This document shows positions 26,653-36,165 of a DNA stretch of 64,000 nucleotides, piece after piece. Made by a program: the position numbers and the translations under genes. The notes beneath the pieces were generated by a model. It had not been told where the DNA came from. It saw only the letters and a program-made list of their open reading frames with translations, and made no database searches. The stretch lies in assembly GCA_003565295.1 (NCBI GenBank), contig PXCO01000040.1:34099-98098 (forward strand), in the 5' to 3' direction. This stretch comes from Cyclobacteriaceae bacterium (GTDB lineage Bacteria > Bacteroidota > Bacteroidia > Cytophagales > Cyclobacteriaceae). Position 1 is the stretch's first letter, and every line of letters begins with the position of its first letter.

Positions 26653-27536
26653 TATTAGATTTAGGATTTTTAGAGGCCAATGAAGTCATTGGAAGCTACT
26701 TGATACCAGGAGAGGATGGCAATATATTGGTGGAAACAGGCCCGGAATCGACATGGCCTCATATGGTTGAAGCCTTAAATAGTGAGGGAATAACCCCTGA
26801 AGACATAAAGCATGTATTACTTACGCATATCCACTTTGACCATGCCGGCGCGGCCTGGAAATTTGCGGAACTGGGCGCTAGGGTTTATGTGCATCCGGTA
26901 GGATTGCCACATTTGTCCTCGCCCGAGAAGCTCTGGCACTCTGCAGCAAAAATTTATGGGGATGACATGGAGCGGTTGTGGGGTGAAATGGCACCCATCC
27001 CTCAGGAAAAATTAGTGGCAGTAGGCCATGGAGAGAAGTTGAGCATTGGGGGGCAGGAATTGATTGGCTGGCACACCCCTGGTCATGCCGTACACCATAT
27101 CGCATGGCAGTTTGGGGAGTCTATCTTCACGGGGGATGTTGCTGGTGTAAAGATATCTGGAGGTCCTGTGGTTCCTCCCTGTCCTCCGCCAGACATACAT
27201 TTGGCAGATTGGTCGGATTCTATTCAGCTCATTAGGGAGTTGAAGCCTGAGCGGCTGTGTTTAACCCATTTCGGAGAGGTGCTAGATGTTGAAGCGCATC
27301 TAAAGGAACTGGAAAAAATGATAGAGGACTGGGCATTATGGATGAAACCGCATTACGAACAAGGCACACCAAAGGAGGAAGTAACTCCGGCCTTCATGGC
27401 CTATACCGAGCTTCAAATGAAGCAATTAGGGGTGGATGAAACCACACGACAGCTTTATGAATATGCGAACCCAAGTTGGATGTCCGTGGCCGGGTTGTTG
27501 AGGTATTGGAAGTTGAAAGAGGAGGGCAGGATATGA
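26646..27536 (+). CDS. MBL-fold metallo-hydrolase
   Basis: A 296-residue protein of the metallo-beta-lactamase fold. The metal-binding motif H61-I-H63-F-D65-H66 is intact; later ligands are expected at GWHTPGHAVHHI (His), FTGDVAG (Asp) and LCLTHFGEV (His). The C-terminal 60 residues are helical. Family members include glyoxalase II-like and lactonase-like enzymes, and the substrate cannot be chosen. The ATG lies in the conserved end of the interspersed repeat, so the 5' leader is repeat-derived. The AT-rich island starts directly after this gene. Confidence 0.87.
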   Translation: MKLLDLGFLEANEVIGSYLIPGEDGNILVETGPESTWPHMVEALNSEGITPEDIKHVLLTHIHFDHAGAAWKFAELGARVYVHPVGLPHLSSPEKLWHSAAKIYGDDMERLWGEMAPIPQEKLVAVGHGEKLSIGGQELIGWHTPGHAVHHIAWQFGESIFTGDVAGVKISGGPVVPPCPPPDIHLADWSDSIQLIRELKPERLCLTHFGEVLDVEAHLKELEKMIEDWALWMKPHYEQGTPKEEVTPAFMAYTELQMKQLGVDETTRQLYEYANPSWMSVAGLLRYWKLKEEGRI

Positions 27537-27805
27537 AAAATAATTCAGTTTTAAAATTATAAAATAGGTATAATTTTTAAAATAAATTTTACATTACTAC
27601 CAGGTTTTTGTTTTAAATAATTAAAATATCATTTTAAGTATATTATTTAATTAATATTTAATAAAATCATTTTATAATTGTGTTTATTCAATTTATTTTT
27701 CCGATTAATTATTTAAGTCTTGATATTCCTTAATTTATGTGATATACTCTTCATTTTGCTTAAATTTCGAATCTACCTTCTATTGTATATATGATTTTTG
27801 TTGTT

Positions 27806-27835
27806 TACATTTGTAAAAATGTATTTCAAATACAT
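27806..27835. promoter_or_regulatory. Two overlapping inverted repeats, possible operator or switch
   Basis: TACATTT (27806-27812) pairs with AAATGTA (27817-27823), and ATGTATTT (27819-27826) pairs with AAATACAT (27828-27835). The two hairpins share the bases 27819-27823, so only one can form at a time as RNA or cruciform. They lie about 60 bp upstream of the promoter candidate for locus 1. Confidence 0.4.
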
Positions 27836-27892
27836 AGTGAAAATTCGGCAGGGGTATAATAATTTCTTTGGGGTCACTAGTCCTTTCCAAAA

Positions 27893-27921
27893 TTGGATGG
27901 ATTAATTAACTTTTAGTTTTG
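27893..27921 (+). promoter_or_regulatory. Candidate Bacteroidota promoter for polysaccharide locus 1
   Basis: TTG at 27893-27895 and TAGTTTTG at 27914-27921, separated by 18 bp, match the Bacteroidota consensus (-33 TTG or TTTG; -7 TAnnTTTG). Transcription would start near 27928, about 155 bases before the wzc-like ATG. Confidence 0.45.
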
Positions 27922-28082
27922 CGATGGGTATGCGGTGGTTCAGTGACGAATTATATTCTTTTTTAAAAATAAAAACTACGGTAAATCTAAATTGTGACTT
28001 ACCTTAGCGAAGCTTTTGTTTAATTTTAAGTATACTTGCTAAAGTTCTTCATAATCATAATTACCTTAAAAATTAAAATATC

Positions 28083-30440
28083 ATGGAGATTGGGGATCTT
28101 ATTTCGAAAGAAACTGGAACAAATGATGATTCAGGGACAAATTTACTTTTTTTAATTAAGCGTTTAACCAGGAATTGGTATTGGATTTTTCTTAGTTTGA
28201 CCATTACGGTAAGCTTATGTATGGTCTATCTGTATTTCCAACCTGATATCTATGAAATTAAAAGCAGTATTCTCATTAACACAGATGAGAAGGGCGCCGA
28301 GTTTTCTGAGAACATTGTTTTGGACGATCTGGAAAATTTCTATTCCTCTAAGGTAGTGGAAAATGAAATTGAAGTATTGACCTCAGTGAATCTCATTCGA
28401 CGTACTTTGGAGGAACTAGGGCTACAGAACAGTTTTTATGTACCAAATGGAATTCTTAGGAAAAGGGAGGTTTATGGTGATGAAGTGCCTATTATCATTG
28501 ATTTCAAGGAGTTGCCTACAAGAGTAATAAATGTACCCTCTTTGCACCTGGAGTTTATTGATAATGAGAATTTCTATCTGTTAAATGAAAATGGCAGCAA
28601 AAAAATGGTGAAGTATGGGGAGCCACTGAAAAATAGTGCGGGTGTATTTACTGTTAAGTTAAAAGGTGAAAAACTTCCAGAGCTACCTCCTGAAAACCTA
28701 GAAGTTGTTTTTAATGATTTACGTGAACTAGCTTTTTATTTAAGCGATGAAATAAGTGCAGAGCCTACCAACAAACTGTCCACAGCAGTGGGGATAACCT
28801 TTTATGATCCCCTTCCTGAGAGAGGAGAGATGATTGTTGACAAGTTAGTGGAATTATATAACAAAAGGGCATTTGAGAGTATCAGTTCTACAGCGGAAAA
28901 CACCATTGAGTTTATTGATCTTCAAATGGGGCAATTGACAAAGGAATTGGAAGCCATAGAACTTAAGATTGAAGAATTTAAAAAGAAAAACGAAATATCC
29001 GATCTCAGTTCTGAGTCCCAATTGTACTTAGAAAGCACTAGGGGAAATAAACAGATGTTGTCTGAATATTACATAAAAATCGACGTATTAAATGATATTA
29101 TTCAGGAATTGGAAATCGATGAGGACTCATACAAGGTTTTGCAAGGGGTAATGATTGTTGAAGATCAATCCTTGTCTGATATGATAAATAATTTTAATCA
29201 ATTGCTAAGGGAAAGACAACGATTATTGAAGACCGTGAACCCAAGTAATCCTTTATTGAAGAATTTAGAGGGGCAAATTTTTGATTTAAGGAAGGATATA
29301 CTAGAAAGTGCTAAAAATGATAGAAGGAGCTTTCAGGTTGCGGTAAATAATTTGGAAGAAAGCTCTAAGAGAACGGAAGCGAGAGTTGGCAGGGTACCGG
29401 TAATCGAGCGCGAATTGCTGAATTTGACAAGAGATCAGGGAATAAAGCAAGAAAATTATTTGTACTTAATGAAAAAAAGGGAAGAGGCCATGCTGTCATC
29501 TGCGGCAAACTCGGGGAAAAGTGCAAGAACAATAGACCCTGCGATGGCAGGTATATATCCCGTCAGGCCATTAAAGAAGTTTTTGGTGTTAGCCTCAATT
29601 GCAATAGGTATTGGTATTCCCCTTTCAATTATCGTGATCAGTGATAAGCTTTTTGGAAAGATTACTCAAAAAAGCGAACTGATGAGATTAACCAAAGTAC
29701 CTGTTTTGGGAGAGGTGGCCAAAAGTAAAAAGGGAAAGATCTACCTTAAGGACCCTACCCAAAGAAGCATTATTGGGGAGCAGGTTAGTCTGATATGGAG
29801 CAACCTTAAATATGCCATCAAGGAGGGTGATGGCAAAGTATTAGCATCCACTTCTAGTGTAGGTGGAGAAGGTAAAACTTTTTTCACCATACAATTGGCC
29901 AGAGTTATGGCGGCATCAGGAAAGAAAGTAGCTGTTTTGGAGTTTGATTTAAGGAAACCGGCCTTGTTGGAGAAGTTGAATGTAAAAAGTCAACAAGGAA
30001 TTTCAGATTATTTGGAGGATCATACATTGAAGATAGAAGACATAATGCTTCTTCCAGATGAAAATGAAAACATCACTATATTAGGTGCAGGCCGGCTTCC
30101 AAATAATCCAATGTTTGCGATGAACAATCCACGGATTAGGGAATTGATTGAGGGTTTGAAGTCTGGGTTTGATTACATTTTAATTGATACTGCACCAGTG
30201 GGGCTTGTCTCTGATGCCTACGCTTTAGCACCCTTTATTGATGCTCTTATTTATATAGTAAGATATAATTTTACGCAAAGGACGCATGTGGGAATTATTA
30301 ATGGCATTTATGAGGAGAAAAAGTTTAATAACCCTATGATAGTGATGAACGATGCAAAGATGGAGCACTTCTATGGATATGGGTACGGATATTACGAAAA
30401 CCAAAAGAGGTTTAAGAAGGGTGAGACCATATATCAGTAA
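28083..30440 (+). CDS. Wzc-type polysaccharide co-polymerase with tyrosine autokinase
   Basis: A 785-residue inner-membrane protein. The N-terminal part is a Wzz/PCP domain with a first helix (WYWIFLSLTITVSLCMVYLY), a long coiled coil (about residues 280-470) and a second helix (FLVLASIAIGIGIPLSIIVI) near 500. The cytoplasmic BY-kinase has Walker A GGEGKT (K598), Walker A' VAVLEFDLRKP and Walker B YILIDTAPVGLVSDA. The C-terminus ends with a tyrosine cluster (FYGYGYGYYENQKRF...TIYQ), the usual autophosphorylation site. It controls chain length and export. No Wza gene accompanies it; the only one is at 53.5 kb. Confidence 0.92.
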   Translation: MEIGDLISKETGTNDDSGTNLLFLIKRLTRNWYWIFLSLTITVSLCMVYLYFQPDIYEIKSSILINTDEKGAEFSENIVLDDLENFYSSKVVENEIEVLTSVNLIRRTLEELGLQNSFYVPNGILRKREVYGDEVPIIIDFKELPTRVINVPSLHLEFIDNENFYLLNENGSKKMVKYGEPLKNSAGVFTVKLKGEKLPELPPENLEVVFNDLRELAFYLSDEISAEPTNKLSTAVGITFYDPLPERGEMIVDKLVELYNKRAFESISSTAENTIEFIDLQMGQLTKELEAIELKIEEFKKKNEISDLSSESQLYLESTRGNKQMLSEYYIKIDVLNDIIQELEIDEDSYKVLQGVMIVEDQSLSDMINNFNQLLRERQRLLKTVNPSNPLLKNLEGQIFDLRKDILESAKNDRRSFQVAVNNLEESSKRTEARVGRVPVIERELLNLTRDQGIKQENYLYLMKKREEAMLSSAANSGKSARTIDPAMAGIYPVRPLKKFLVLASIAIGIGIPLSIIVISDKLFGKITQKSELMRLTKVPVLGEVAKSKKGKIYLKDPTQRSIIGEQVSLIWSNLKYAIKEGDGKVLASTSSVGGEGKTFFTIQLARVMAASGKKVAVLEFDLRKPALLEKLNVKSQQGISDYLEDHTLKIEDIMLLPDENENITILGAGRLPNNPMFAMNNPRIRELIEGLKSGFDYILIDTAPVGLVSDAYALAPFIDALIYIVRYNFTQRTHVGIINGIYEEKKFNNPMIVMNDAKMEHFYGYGYGYYENQKRFKKGETIYQ

Positions 30441-30469
30441 ATGAATTAATTTCACAAATTTATTTTTCT

Positions 30470-31345
30470 ATGAATCATGCAATATTAGTTTGTGCATATA
30501 AAGATGTTGATCATCTTAAATATTTAGTAAGGCAGTTTGATGAGAAGTTTGACCTATTTATTCATTTGGATAGGAAATTTAAATTTAGCGAAGAGGAAAT
30601 TTCTGATTTAAGGTCCATAAGTAACGTAAAGGCAGTAATAAGTACATATAAGGTGAATTGGGGTGGGTCCCATCTATTATTTGCCATGATTCGCTTGATG
30701 CAGATTGCCAAAGAAATGGGGGATTACGATTATTTTCATACCGTGAGTGGCCAAGATATTGTTATTAAATCATGTGCAGACTTCCAAAACCACTTCATTA
30801 AAAACAAAGGGAAAGAGTTTTTGGAGTTTTTTAGCCTACCTACTGATAAATGGGAAAAGGGAGGTATGGAAAGGCTTGAAAGATTCCATTTCTACAATGA
30901 GTTCAACTCGAAGGCAAATATTGGTTTTAAAATAATCAAATTATTGCTTAAAGCTCAAAAGTTACTGAGAATTAAAACTAAGGCCTTCGGGAATTTTCCA
31001 ATTTACTATGGCGGTTCTTGTTGGTTTTCCATTAGTAATGAATGTGTGGATTATTGTCTCAATTATATTGAAAATAACCCGGATATTTTCAGTGAAATCA
31101 AATATACTCTTTTGATCGAGGAGGTGTTTTTCCAGACGCTAATTTTAAATTCCCCTTTTAAAGACAGGGTTTTAAATGACAATCTTAGATATATAGACTG
31201 GGAATTTCGGAATGGTAATAGCCCTGCGGTTTTAGATGTTAGTGACAAAGATAAAATAGATATTTCAGATAAACTGATTGCGAGAAAAATAGAACCTTCA
31301 ATTTCAAGGTTTTTGATAGAGCATATTGGGAGTAGGAGAGGTTAG
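30470..31345 (+). CDS. GT14-like (core-2/I-branching type) glycosyltransferase
   Basis: A 291-residue protein that matches the core-2/I-branching beta-1,6-N-acetylglucosaminyltransferase and xylosyltransferase family (GT14). It opens MNHAILVCAYKDVDHLKYLV, continues FDLFIHLDRK and has the family motif YDYFHTVSGQDIVIKS, where SGQD corresponds to the acceptor-loop SGxD of the family. No signal peptide or helix is evident, as in other bacterial members, so it should act in the cytoplasm on a lipid-linked acceptor. The sugar is not predictable. It sits between the kinase and flippase genes. Confidence 0.82.
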   Translation: MNHAILVCAYKDVDHLKYLVRQFDEKFDLFIHLDRKFKFSEEEISDLRSISNVKAVISTYKVNWGGSHLLFAMIRLMQIAKEMGDYDYFHTVSGQDIVIKSCADFQNHFIKNKGKEFLEFFSLPTDKWEKGGMERLERFHFYNEFNSKANIGFKIIKLLLKAQKLLRIKTKAFGNFPIYYGGSCWFSISNECVDYCLNYIENNPDIFSEIKYTLLIEEVFFQTLILNSPFKDRVLNDNLRYIDWEFRNGNSPAVLDVSDKDKIDISDKLIARKIEPSISRFLIEHIGSRRG

Positions 31346-31375
31346 GTGAGTATAATTTTTGAAATTTAACACTGA

Positions 31376-32782
31376 ATGTTAAGGAAAATTTTTCAACACA
31401 AGGTATTTAGAAATTTTTCGTACCTTACTATTGGGAGTATAGTTTCACAATTGATTGGTCTGGTTACGGTTTTAAAAATCACTTCCGTACTTCAACCTGC
31501 CCAGTATGGTTTGTATACTTTTATCATTGCCCAAGGAACGTTAATTTTGACGGTTGGAGATTTGGGCATACGTAATATTGTAATCAGGAGAATAGCCAGA
31601 GATCCAAATAACACTAAAGATTTGGTCTTTAATGGGGCTTTGCTGAGAACAATTGCCATGGTGGCGACTAGTGTGTTGTATATAGGCTACAATCAACTTT
31701 TTGGGAAGCTTGAAACGAGTGATTTGACTTTGGTATTTATATTTGGTTTTATTTCTTGCTATGGGAAACTTTTTGAAACTGCGTTTTTAGGGCATCAAAA
31801 AATGTTGCCTCCTTCCATGATAAACCTAATTTTCAGTGTAATATGGTTTGGGATAGTAATGCTATTCCCGGTAAATAAAATGACAGTATGGAACTTAATG
31901 ATTGCTTTTCTGTCATTGAACCTATTGAAGAATGGCACATTTTACGTGGTAATCAAAAGGCTTAATTTACTTCAAGGGAAGATTTTTGGTTTTTTTCACT
32001 CTTCAGTAAATTTATTAAAGGAAAGTTGGCCTTATTTTGCTCTAGTTTTAATAATGCTTCCATTTACAAAATTTTCAAATAACTTTTTAGATATAAACTC
32101 AACTGTTGAAGAGGTTGGCTATTTTAATCTTGCCCAAAGATTTACAGGGCCCATTTCATTTGTTTTGGATTTTGCTCTTGTTGCAATTTTCCCTAATCTT
32201 TCAGCCATGTGGGTGTCCCAAAAAAAACAGTTTAAAACTATCGTAGGAGAGGGATTTAAGTTCTATATGTTGTTAGGGATGGTGTTATGTACCCTATTTA
32301 CCGTATTTGCGGATGAAATTTTTATTTGGCTATTTCCTCAGAATTATTATCCAGCTGTTACAGTTTGTCAACTTCAGATTTGGTATTTATTTTTAACATC
32401 AATCGATAGCCTGATAGGCACTATATTAGGTTCTGTAAACAAAGAAAGAAAAATATTGCAATTAGGAATTGTAAATTCCCTCTTTTCAACGCCAATCTTA
32501 TTCTATTCTAGTAAATTTGGAGCTTTAGGATTAGCTGCTGGATTCGTGATTTCATTTACTTTTTTTCAGTTTTATTTATGGTATGTTTTTGGAAAAACTC
32601 TTAAAGTTAAGATAAAAGATAAACAGTTAATGTGGTTAAGTGCCCTTGTATTGTTTTCCATATCCTATTTTATTATTCCAAATTATTCAATATATATAAA
32701 ATTTTATTTTTCTGCACTTGTAATTATTTTCACTGGTTTTTTTGTGTATAAAAATTTTAAAAAATATTTATATATTCAATGA
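31376..32782 (+). CDS. Wzx-type polysaccharide flippase
   Basis: A 468-residue membrane protein with about 12-14 helices of the MATE/MVF-like PST family. It starts with the usual amphipathic segment (LRKIFQHKVFRNFSYLTIGS) and has the typical opening GSIVSQLIGLVTVLKITSVL, then PAQYGLYTFIIAQGTLI and the loop LGIRNIVIRRIARD. It would carry the lipid-linked repeat unit across the inner membrane. The stop overlaps the next ORF by 4 bp. This is the only flippase in the window. Confidence 0.88.
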   Translation: MLRKIFQHKVFRNFSYLTIGSIVSQLIGLVTVLKITSVLQPAQYGLYTFIIAQGTLILTVGDLGIRNIVIRRIARDPNNTKDLVFNGALLRTIAMVATSVLYIGYNQLFGKLETSDLTLVFIFGFISCYGKLFETAFLGHQKMLPPSMINLIFSVIWFGIVMLFPVNKMTVWNLMIAFLSLNLLKNGTFYVVIKRLNLLQGKIFGFFHSSVNLLKESWPYFALVLIMLPFTKFSNNFLDINSTVEEVGYFNLAQRFTGPISFVLDFALVAIFPNLSAMWVSQKKQFKTIVGEGFKFYMLLGMVLCTLFTVFADEIFIWLFPQNYYPAVTVCQLQIWYLFLTSIDSLIGTILGSVNKERKILQLGIVNSLFSTPILFYSSKFGALGLAAGFVISFTFFQFYLWYVFGKTLKVKIKDKQLMWLSALVLFSISYFIIPNYSIYIKFYFSALVIIFTGFFVYKNFKKYLYIQ

Positions 32783-34029
32783 AAAATAATATATTAAATA
32801 CCGCCCTGGTCGTAATAGTACTGTTGGTGAGTTTAAAACTTTTTGACGCAAAATTTATTGATAAAAAATTAATTGCGTACATTAATTTATTAACTATTTC
32901 GATAATAATCGTTTATTCTTCTTATTATATTTTAAGATGCAAGGGTATATTAGTTCTTCCTGTTCAACTTATCTATTTTTCTATTATTTTTTCTATGGTA
33001 ATGGCCTATTATTCATGGGGTCAAAGTTTTAAACATAGTCTTATTGAAACATTGGATTATTTATGGTGGGCAATGTTTTTTATCCTAATCGTGATGAATA
33101 TTTCAATTAAAAAAATTGAAAATATTGTAATAGTATTTGGTATAGTTTATATAGTATTATATTTGTATCAATATATAAATTCTGGAACTATTATTTTTGG
33201 CAAGCCAATATCTGGTGAAGAGTTTGGTGAACAAAGAGGTGCAGTAAGGATCATTTTTCCTGGTGCTGGGGTTTTTATTCTGACAATATTTATTGCAATA
33301 ACTAAGTTGAAGACAAAACTTACTCTTAGTTATAAAACATTTTATTATTGTCTTGCTTGTTTGGGTTTAATTATTCCTGTAATGCAAGTTACAAGGCAAT
33401 TTATAATTGGTGTGATTTTAGTATATTTTTATCATTTTATGAAGGGTAAGTCATATTTTTACAAATTAGTAGTTATAGTTTTATTTATGGGTGGGATTAC
33501 AATTGCTTTAAATTCTGATATCCCTATGGTAAAAGGTTTAATTGAAACACAAGAGCGTGATGCTAAATTGGGTAAAAAGTATATCAGGGTTTTGGCTGGA
33601 GAATATTTTTTAACTGAATTTTCTCCCAACGTGGCTAGTCAAATACTTGGAAATGGCGCACCTAACTGGGGGATAAGTTCTTACGGAAAATTTATAGATC
33701 GATTAAGTTATGAAAAAGAATATTTCTTATCTGATGTAGGTATAATCGCAGTTTATTCAATGTTTGGAGTATTTCCTATTATAGGTTTTATATTGTTATG
33801 GTATAGAGGGTTAAACGCCGAGATACCCCAAAAATATATATATGTTAAATACTATTTATTTTACTTATTATTTACTAGCTTTACTTGGTTTTCAGTTTAT
33901 CATTATCATTATTTATTAAGCACTGTTTTTGCAATTTATATTTTACATAAAAGTTATCATGATAATATAATTGCACATAAAATTTTAGAATATTTAAAAT
34001 TAAATCAATTAAAGGTTTCAAAAAAATAA
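32779..34029 (+). CDS. Wzy-type O-antigen/capsule polymerase
   Basis: A 416-residue membrane protein with about ten helices and a large periplasmic loop (about residues 250-310), the layout of Wzy polymerases. Sequence conservation is poor in this family, so the call rests on topology and on position directly after the flippase (4-bp overlap). Family-like features are VMQVTRQFIIGVILVYFY and the loop sequence EYFLSDVGIIAVYSMFGVFP. The DNA is extremely AT-rich from here to 38.1 kb, with heavy use of TTA, AAT, TTT and ATA codons compared with the mre or ccm genes. Confidence 0.75.
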   Translation: MKNNILNTALVVIVLLVSLKLFDAKFIDKKLIAYINLLTISIIIVYSSYYILRCKGILVLPVQLIYFSIIFSMVMAYYSWGQSFKHSLIETLDYLWWAMFFILIVMNISIKKIENIVIVFGIVYIVLYLYQYINSGTIIFGKPISGEEFGEQRGAVRIIFPGAGVFILTIFIAITKLKTKLTLSYKTFYYCLACLGLIIPVMQVTRQFIIGVILVYFYHFMKGKSYFYKLVVIVLFMGGITIALNSDIPMVKGLIETQERDAKLGKKYIRVLAGEYFLTEFSPNVASQILGNGAPNWGISSYGKFIDRLSYEKEYFLSDVGIIAVYSMFGVFPIIGFILLWYRGLNAEIPQKYIYVKYYLFYLLFTSFTWFSVYHYHYLLSTVFAIYILHKSYHDNIIAHKILEYLKLNQLKVSKK

Positions 34030-34045
34030 TTTAATTTTTACGGAT

Positions 34046-35077
34046 ATGAGTCCTAGGTTAACTGTTATTATGCCTGTTTATAATAGCCAAAAATATCTGA
34101 AAGAGGCTATTGATAGTGTTCTTACGCAAAGCTTTGAATCTTTTCAATTATTAATTATTGATGATGGATCTAAAGATAATTCTATAAATATTATCAAAGA
34201 ATTTTCTAATAAAGATAAACGCATTAAAATTTATTCTAATCAAAAAAATTTAGGAATAGCAAAAACTAGAAATATAGGATTGAGTTTTGTTGGCACCGAA
34301 TATTTTGCTTGGATGGATAGTGATGATATTATTCATAAAGATCGTTTTAAAATACAAACTCAATTTTTAGACAATAACCCCGATATTTCAATTTGCGGGA
34401 CATGGATTAAAAGGTTTTCTAATGGGCCAGATGAAATTTGTAAGAGTCCACTTAGCAACGAGGAGATTAAAAGTTTATTAATTTTTAAACCTGCTATATG
34501 GAATGCAACGACCATGTTAAGAACTACGGATATTAAGCAAAATAATTTATGTTTTGATGAAGATTTATCTATTGCCGAAGATTATGATTTTTTTGTAAAA
34601 TCAAGTTTTGTATTAAAGATGTCAACTGTTCCTGAAACTTTATATTTTTATAGAAGAACCGAAGGAAGTATAACTGATCAATTTAGTAAATTAGACTTTA
34701 ATAAATTATTATCCAATCATAAAATAGTTTATTTAAAAACATTAAATAAGTTTAAGGTCCCCTGTACCCCGGAAAATTTAACCCTACATCATAAAATTGG
34801 TACTCAATATTTATTTAACGATTTTAAGGAATATGTTGATGCCTATAATTGGATTTTGACTATTTTTAATTATTCTAAAAATATTGGATATTATGAAGAT
34901 GATAAATTTTTAAAATCATTTGCCTTTGTCTGGTATTTTGTTTCTAAAAAGTCTTCCCAGATTGGAATTAAGGTGTTTTGGTATTATTTATTTAATAGTT
35001 TTAAATTTAATAATTTTAACTTTTGGAACTGTTTTAAACTTTTCTTAAGGTGTTCCATAAAATATAATAAGTTTTAA
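34046..35077 (+). CDS. GT2 family glycosyltransferase
   Basis: A 343-residue inverting GT-A glycosyltransferase. The opening RLTVIMPVYNSQKYLKEAID, the UDP-binding segment LLIIDDGSKDNS and the DXD-type metal motif WMDSDD are all present, followed by FDEDLSIAEDYDFFVKSS in the acceptor region. The C-terminal 80 residues are rich in aromatic and hydrophobic residues and may contact the membrane. Donor and acceptor are unknown. It is 16 bp after the polymerase gene and 2 bp before the GT4 gene, in an AT-rich operon. Confidence 0.88.
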   Translation: MSPRLTVIMPVYNSQKYLKEAIDSVLTQSFESFQLLIIDDGSKDNSINIIKEFSNKDKRIKIYSNQKNLGIAKTRNIGLSFVGTEYFAWMDSDDIIHKDRFKIQTQFLDNNPDISICGTWIKRFSNGPDEICKSPLSNEEIKSLLIFKPAIWNATTMLRTTDIKQNNLCFDEDLSIAEDYDFFVKSSFVLKMSTVPETLYFYRRTEGSITDQFSKLDFNKLLSNHKIVYLKTLNKFKVPCTPENLTLHHKIGTQYLFNDFKEYVDAYNWILTIFNYSKNIGYYEDDKFLKSFAFVWYFVSKKSSQIGIKVFWYYLFNSFKFNNFNFWNCFKLFLRCSIKYNKF

Positions 35078-35079
35078 AA

Positions 35080-36144
35080 ATGAAACGTTTATTAATTATA
35101 AATAGAGCCCAATTTGGGTATCATATTGATACTTTTAAATATTGTAAATTTTTGAATGATAGATTCCATATTACTTACCTTTGTTTTGATTATGGACTTC
35201 CTAAAATATATAATGATAATATTGATATTATTTATATTTCAAGACATGGTAATATTGTATTTAGATGGATGCGTTTAATAATTAGTATATTTTATATGAA
35301 AAGGAAAAATTTCTATATATTGTTTTTTGTTTATTTTGTTGGCGTTTCATTTTCTAGATTTTTTTATCCTAATAATTCTTTGATTTTAGATATAAGAACG
35401 GGTTCTGTTAGTTCTAATATGCTTTTAAATAGTATTAAAAATTTTTTAATTAAAATTGAATGTTTATTTTTTCAAAATATTTCTATTGTTAGTAAAAATT
35501 TAGGAAAATCAATTGGTTTAAAAAACTTCTATGAGTTGCCACTTGGAGGCGAAGTTTTTTCTTTTAATCCTAAGGATTTTTCAAATATTAAATTATTATA
35601 CGTTGGGACATTGGAAAATAGAAACATAATAGAATGTGTTAAAGGCTTTCACCAATTTATTTCTAAAAACCCTGAATGTGATATCAATTTTACAATAATT
35701 GGTGACGGACCTAATAACGAGCGTTCGGAATTAATTAAATTTATTGATGATAATGCTATTAATAAATATGTTCATGTTTTAGGTTATATTCCGAATGAGA
35801 AGCTTCATAAATATTTTCAAATATCCAATGTTGGGATTTCTTTTATTCCTACAACAAAGTATTATCAAAATCAACCTCCAACTAAAACATTTGAATATCT
35901 TTTATCTGGTCTTCCCGTTATAGCTACTAAAACTAAAGAAAATTTGCGTTGGCTTAAGGAAGAACACGGGTTTTTTATTGAAGATAATGCTGATTCTTTT
36001 AAACTAGCCTTAGATCAACTTTACAATGACTTGGATAGGTTTAATGGAATAGATATACGTAATGAATATTTAAACTGTACTTGGAAAAATATTGTTAATA
36101 TTCAATTAATTCCTCTTCTTGAAAAACTTTTGAAAAATAAATGA
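35080..36144 (+). CDS. GT4-like glycosyltransferase
   Basis: A 354-residue protein with two Rossmann-like halves (GT-B). The C-terminal half has the hallmark pieces of glycosyltransferase group 1: KLLYVGTLENRNIIECVKGF, FTIIGDGPNNERSEL, and the donor-binding area PPTKTFEYLLSGLPVIATKT. The N-terminal half is less typical and has an unusually hydrophobic stretch (FYILFFVYFVGVSFSRFF, about residues 78-95) that may contact the membrane. Sugar specificity is unknown. It starts 2 bp after the GT2 gene. Confidence 0.82.
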   Translation: MKRLLIINRAQFGYHIDTFKYCKFLNDRFHITYLCFDYGLPKIYNDNIDIIYISRHGNIVFRWMRLIISIFYMKRKNFYILFFVYFVGVSFSRFFYPNNSLILDIRTGSVSSNMLLNSIKNFLIKIECLFFQNISIVSKNLGKSIGLKNFYELPLGGEVFSFNPKDFSNIKLLYVGTLENRNIIECVKGFHQFISKNPECDINFTIIGDGPNNERSELIKFIDDNAINKYVHVLGYIPNEKLHKYFQISNVGISFIPTTKYYQNQPPTKTFEYLLSGLPVIATKTKENLRWLKEEHGFFIEDNADSFKLALDQLYNDLDRFNGIDIRNEYLNCTWKNIVNIQLIPLLEKLLKNK

Positions 36145-36165
36145 ATAAGATTTAATTTTTATTTT

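Larger units (their letters stand above)
27537..28082 (+). promoter_or_regulatory. AT-rich leader region of polysaccharide locus 1
   Basis: A 546-bp very AT-rich stretch without a gene. It contains a pair of overlapping inverted repeats (27806-27835) and a promoter candidate (27893-27921), listed separately. From that promoter the 5' leader of the wzc-like gene would be about 150 bases long, leaving room for action by an UpxY-type antiterminator. The first 270 bp (27537-27800) show only poly-A/T runs such as TTTAATTAATATTTAATAAA. Confidence 0.5.
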
